Source: an uncultured Chloracidobacterium sp.
GTDB taxonomy: Bacteria > Acidobacteriota > Blastocatellia > Pyrinomonadales > Pyrinomonadaceae
Length of the DNA: 64,000 nucleotides
Assembly (NCBI GenBank): GCA_936914845.1
Contig: CAKZGE010000004.1
Location: 186,001-250,000, forward strand
Reading direction: 5' to 3'
Shown here piece after piece: positions 61,917 through 64,000 of the stretch; the first letter of the stretch is position 1, and each line of letters starts with the position of its first letter. A program made the translations under genes and the position numbers. Under the pieces are notes generated by a model. That model was not told the origin of the DNA and did not search any database. It saw only the letters and a list, made by a program, of their open reading frames with translations.

Positions 61917-61922
61917 ATTATA
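61917..61922 (-). promoter_or_regulatory. TATAAT six bases before the DUF433 start (possible leaderless transcript)
   Basis: A perfect minus-strand TATAAT (61917-61922) has only six bases between it and the ATG at 61910, so transcription would start at or next to the start codon. There is no convincing -35 box and no ribosome site. Leaderless translation of the antitoxin-toxin-purF message is possible. Confidence 0.45.
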
Positions 61923-62040
61923 ACTCAATTTCAAAACACCTTCGTTAAAATTTGGCCGGTGCCGGCTTGAAAACTAGGTTTCGTTTAATTTACACGAATG
62001 ACGTAGTAATAGGCTTAGTCCGCAGCCATTTTTGCTAGGG

Positions 62041-63348
62041 TCAATCCGCCGGTAAAATTTTGCCGCGGCATTCGCCAAGGCCGATTCGGCGAAAGCCTTC
62101 GCGTTCGCAGAAGCCTTTCATGATGATCTCGTCGCCGTCTTCGAGAAAGCGTCGCGTTTCGCCCGAAGGCAGGTTGAGCGGTTCGGTGCCGCGCCACGTC
62201 AGTTCTAACAAACAGCCGCGTTCGTCCTTTTCCTTGCCGCTCACCGTGCCCGAAGCGATCAAGTCGCCGGTTTTCAGGTTGCAGCCGTTCGAAGCGTGGT
62301 GCGTCAACATCTGGCCGATGTTCCAATAAAGGTCTTTCGTGTTTGAACGCGAAAGCAGGTGCGGTTCGATATTTCGCCCGCGCATCTTTTCGGTTTGGAT
62401 GTAAACTTCGAGGTTAATATCCAGCCCGCCGTATTTCTGATTTTGTTCGTCGTTCAGATAATCGAGCGGCTGCGGGTCGCCTTCTTCGCGTTCAAAAGCA
62501 GGCGTTCTGAAAGGTGCGAGAGCTTCCATCGTAACCACATACGGCGAGATCGTCGTCGCAAAATTCTTCGCCAAAAAAGGCCCGAGCGGCTGATATTCCC
62601 ACGCCTGAATGTCGCGTGCCGACCAGTCGTTCACAAGGCAAACGCCGAAGATATGCTTTTCGGCATCGGCAATGTTTATCGGCTGGCCCATCTCGTTTCC
62701 CTTGCCGACAAAAAAGCCAAGCTCCATTTCGTAATCGAGATTTTTTGCCGGAATGAAAACCGGCGGAGCGTCTTGATCGCTGCGGTTCTGGCCGTGCGGC
62801 CGCTTAACGTCCGTCCCGCTCATAACGATGCTCGAAGCACGGCCGTGATAGCCGATCGGCACATATTTATAATTCGGCATCAACGGATTGTCCGGCCGAA
62901 ACATCGACCCGACATTCGTCGCATGATATATCGAACAATAAAAATCCGTGTAGTCGCCAACATTGAATGGCAAGAGTAATTCGCACGCGGCACGATCATA
63001 AAGATCACCCTCGAGCTCCTCCCGAATGTCGGTGTCTGCGTCCACGGATAAACCGGCGACTAGCTTTTCGCGAAACTTTTTCAGATAACCGGCGGTGGGA
63101 GCCGTAATTATCCCGCTGCTACTATCACCGAATGGATACTCGGCGTCAAACGCGTCGCAGTTCATGCCAAACAACTCCAAAATTTTGTCACCAATGATCA
63201 CCCCGATAGCTACTTCAGGTTCTGAATGACCCGTCAAGAATCGACAAAAAGGCAGATTCTGTATCGGAAAATCCGTATTCGGGTCGTTGGCGGATTCGAC
63301 CCAGCTTTTCAGGTTGGGGTCGTGGGTCTCGTTTATTTCGTAAGCCAT
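62041..63348 (-). CDS. fahA: Fumarylacetoacetase
   Basis: Last step of tyrosine and phenylalanine breakdown: hydrolyses fumarylacetoacetate to fumarate and acetoacetate. The 435-residue product is of the eukaryotic-type size and has the family sequence YCSIYHATNVGSMFRPDNPLMPNYKYVPIGYHGRASSIV and the ELGFFVGKGNEMGQPI metal-binding part. The frame is open upstream, but the ATG at 63348 begins MAYEINETHDPNLKSW, the usual start. No other gene of the pathway is in the window. Confidence 0.94.
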   Translation of the reverse strand: MAYEINETHDPNLKSWVESANDPNTDFPIQNLPFCRFLTGHSEPEVAIGVIIGDKILELFGMNCDAFDAEYPFGDSSSGIITAPTAGYLKKFREKLVAGLSVDADTDIREELEGDLYDRAACELLLPFNVGDYTDFYCSIYHATNVGSMFRPDNPLMPNYKYVPIGYHGRASSIVMSGTDVKRPHGQNRSDQDAPPVFIPAKNLDYEMELGFFVGKGNEMGQPINIADAEKHIFGVCLVNDWSARDIQAWEYQPLGPFLAKNFATTISPYVVTMEALAPFRTPAFEREEGDPQPLDYLNDEQNQKYGGLDINLEVYIQTEKMRGRNIEPHLLSRSNTKDLYWNIGQMLTHHASNGCNLKTGDLIASGTVSGKEKDERGCLLELTWRGTEPLNLPSGETRRFLEDGDEIIMKGFCEREGFRRIGLGECRGKILPAD

Positions 63349-63451
63349 ACGAAATAGTATGCCATTAGAACGTGAATTGTTGAATCGCGGCGAACCGCAA
63401 AGAATTTTCCTTGAATCTTTCTGTTTCATTTTGCTGATCTGTGAGTTTCAG

Positions 63452-63530
63452 TGAAACACCTGAAACATTCGAAACATCTGAAACATCTGAAACACCTGAA
63501 ACACCTGAAACACCTGAAACACGTGAAACA
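63452..63530. repeat. 9-bp tandem repeat, nearly nine units
   Basis: Units of the form TGAAACACC, with variants at the last three bases and one unit start, repeat from 63452 to 63530. On the minus strand they encode a VSG/VSD repeat in a small open frame, probably non-coding. The array starts beside the short palindrome GTTTCAGTGAAAC (63445-63457). It is between fahA and a 289-bp gap. Confidence 0.9.
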
Positions 63531-63819
63531 GTGCGGAGGTGTAAACGAGGCAAATAGATCTTCAAAGATCGTCAATGGCAATTTTACCCACTTTTAAGCC
63601 GCGCCGGACGGCTTTCCGAACGATGCGAATGAGACGAAAGAAAAGCATGATCAGGAAGAGGGGGATTAGAGAGACTGAGTCAAGATAGGCGGCTTTGAGG
63701 AGCTTCCGAGGTCTATTTCCATCGCAAAAAGCTGAACGGGCGTACTGCCTTCGCTGAACGCCCGCTTGCTAAAGATGCGGCTTTTCCGAAACATAACTGC
63801 TTTCAAGCAGCCACATTCG
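63531..63819. other. Intergenic stretch with no supported gene
   Basis: A short minus-strand frame (ending near 63560) reads like a small membrane helix with a basic tail (PLFLIMLFFRLIRIVRK) but has no start codon upstream that I can support, only an internal ATG leaving 28 codons. It may be a gene remnant. I see no clear terminator or promoter here. Confidence 0.4.
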
Positions 63820-64000
63820 TTATCCTATATATTCTTCCCGAACGATCATATTTTCTGCCATACCGGGTTTTTTCGGCTTGTCGTTCTTAGGCGGCTGTTT
63901 ATCTCCCGGTTTTATCACCGGCGGCGGCGGCTTGGGCGGTTTTTTATCGTCACCGCCTTTTTGCGCAAGAGCGGCGCAGCTAAGGCCGGCAACGACCACG
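63820..64000 (-). CDS. Secreted Pro/Lys-rich small protein, C-terminal part (start beyond the window)
   Basis: The minus-strand frame is open from the right edge to a TAA at 63820-63822 and codes for 59 residues. It starts inside a hydrophobic segment ending VVVAGLSCAALAQ, which looks like a signal peptide with its cleavage site, then KGGDDKKPPKPPPPVIKPG and a Pro/Lys-rich linker, ending MIVREEYIG. I do not recognise a family. The start codon is outside. Confidence 0.65.
   Translation of the reverse strand, partial: VVVAGLSCAALAQKGGDDKKPPKPPPPVIKPGDKQPPKNDKPKKPGMAENMIVREEYIG

Noticed and set aside
63452..63530. Tandem repeats considered as a CRISPR array.
   Set aside because: Units are 9 bp and directly adjacent with no spacers, and no cas gene is nearby.

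Overview
The window reads as chromosomal DNA of an acidobacterium, most likely class Blastocatellia. This is an inference from gene content: a 1136-residue Oar-like TonB-dependent receptor with an N-terminal carboxypeptidase-regulatory domain, a Ser/Thr kinase-TPR protein beside an ECF sigma factor, an EgtB/EgtD ergothioneine pair without egtA or egtC, HspR control of dnaK, a DUF4388 protein and many small secreted hypotheticals. Coding density is high and no stretch over 300 bases lacks a gene. No insertion sequence, prophage, CRISPR array, rRNA or ordinary tRNA was seen; the only RNA gene found is tmRNA.

Bases 1-23,064 (all minus strand) form a type VI secretion (T6SS) locus. In transcription order: a PLP-dependent cystathionine beta-synthase/cysteine synthase-like enzyme with a CBS pair, an unrecognised tail-anchored protein, three tandem FHA-transmembrane proteins, then tssK, tssL, tssM, tagJ, tssA, tssB, tssC, hcp, tssE, tssF, tssG and tssH (clpV), the last cut by the left edge. 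The three FHA proteins share a C-terminal lytic-transglycosylase-like periplasmic domain. One keeps the catalytic Glu region and two have lost it. No tssJ, vgrG or PAAR gene lies in the window and TssL has no OmpA-like domain, so these FHA proteins may supply peptidoglycan remodelling and anchoring. hcp is bracketed by strong stem-loops, which would let it be expressed differently from its neighbours.

Bases 23,065-35,063: a divergent promoter region leads to dnaK-dnaJ-hspR on the plus strand. A HAIR-type operator (7-7-7 spacing) overlaps the -35 box of an excellent sigma-70 promoter, so HspR probably represses its own operon. Then come the TonB receptor, the kinase-TPR/ECF sigma pair (minus) and a TPR-DUF4388 protein.

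Bases 35,150-41,512: smc with an unusual acidic insertion of about 85 residues in its N-terminal head, a secreted hypothetical, a CHAP/NlpC-like Cys-His protein without signal peptide (a possible secretion effector), and a secreted HEAT-repeat protein with a small ORF overlapping its start.

Bases 41,752-45,886: a tight five-gene unit, egtB-egtD-birA-vanW-acidic hypothetical. Bases 46,115-52,964: M28 and S8 secreted peptidases, a Gly/Asn/Arg-rich secreted protein, small membrane and hypothetical proteins, glpX and a 7Fe-type ferredoxin. Bases 53,078-57,481: a zinc-ribbon-like protein and peptide deformylase on the plus strand converge on a murI-rph-fabG-rhomboid-trmB operon.

Bases 57,704-64,000: tmRNA (ssrA) with its own terminator, a DUF481 outer-membrane-like protein, a DUF433/DUF5615 toxin-antitoxin-like pair coupled by overlapping codons to purF, fumarylacetoacetase, a 9-bp tandem repeat and, at the right edge, the C-terminal part of a secreted Pro/Lys-rich protein.
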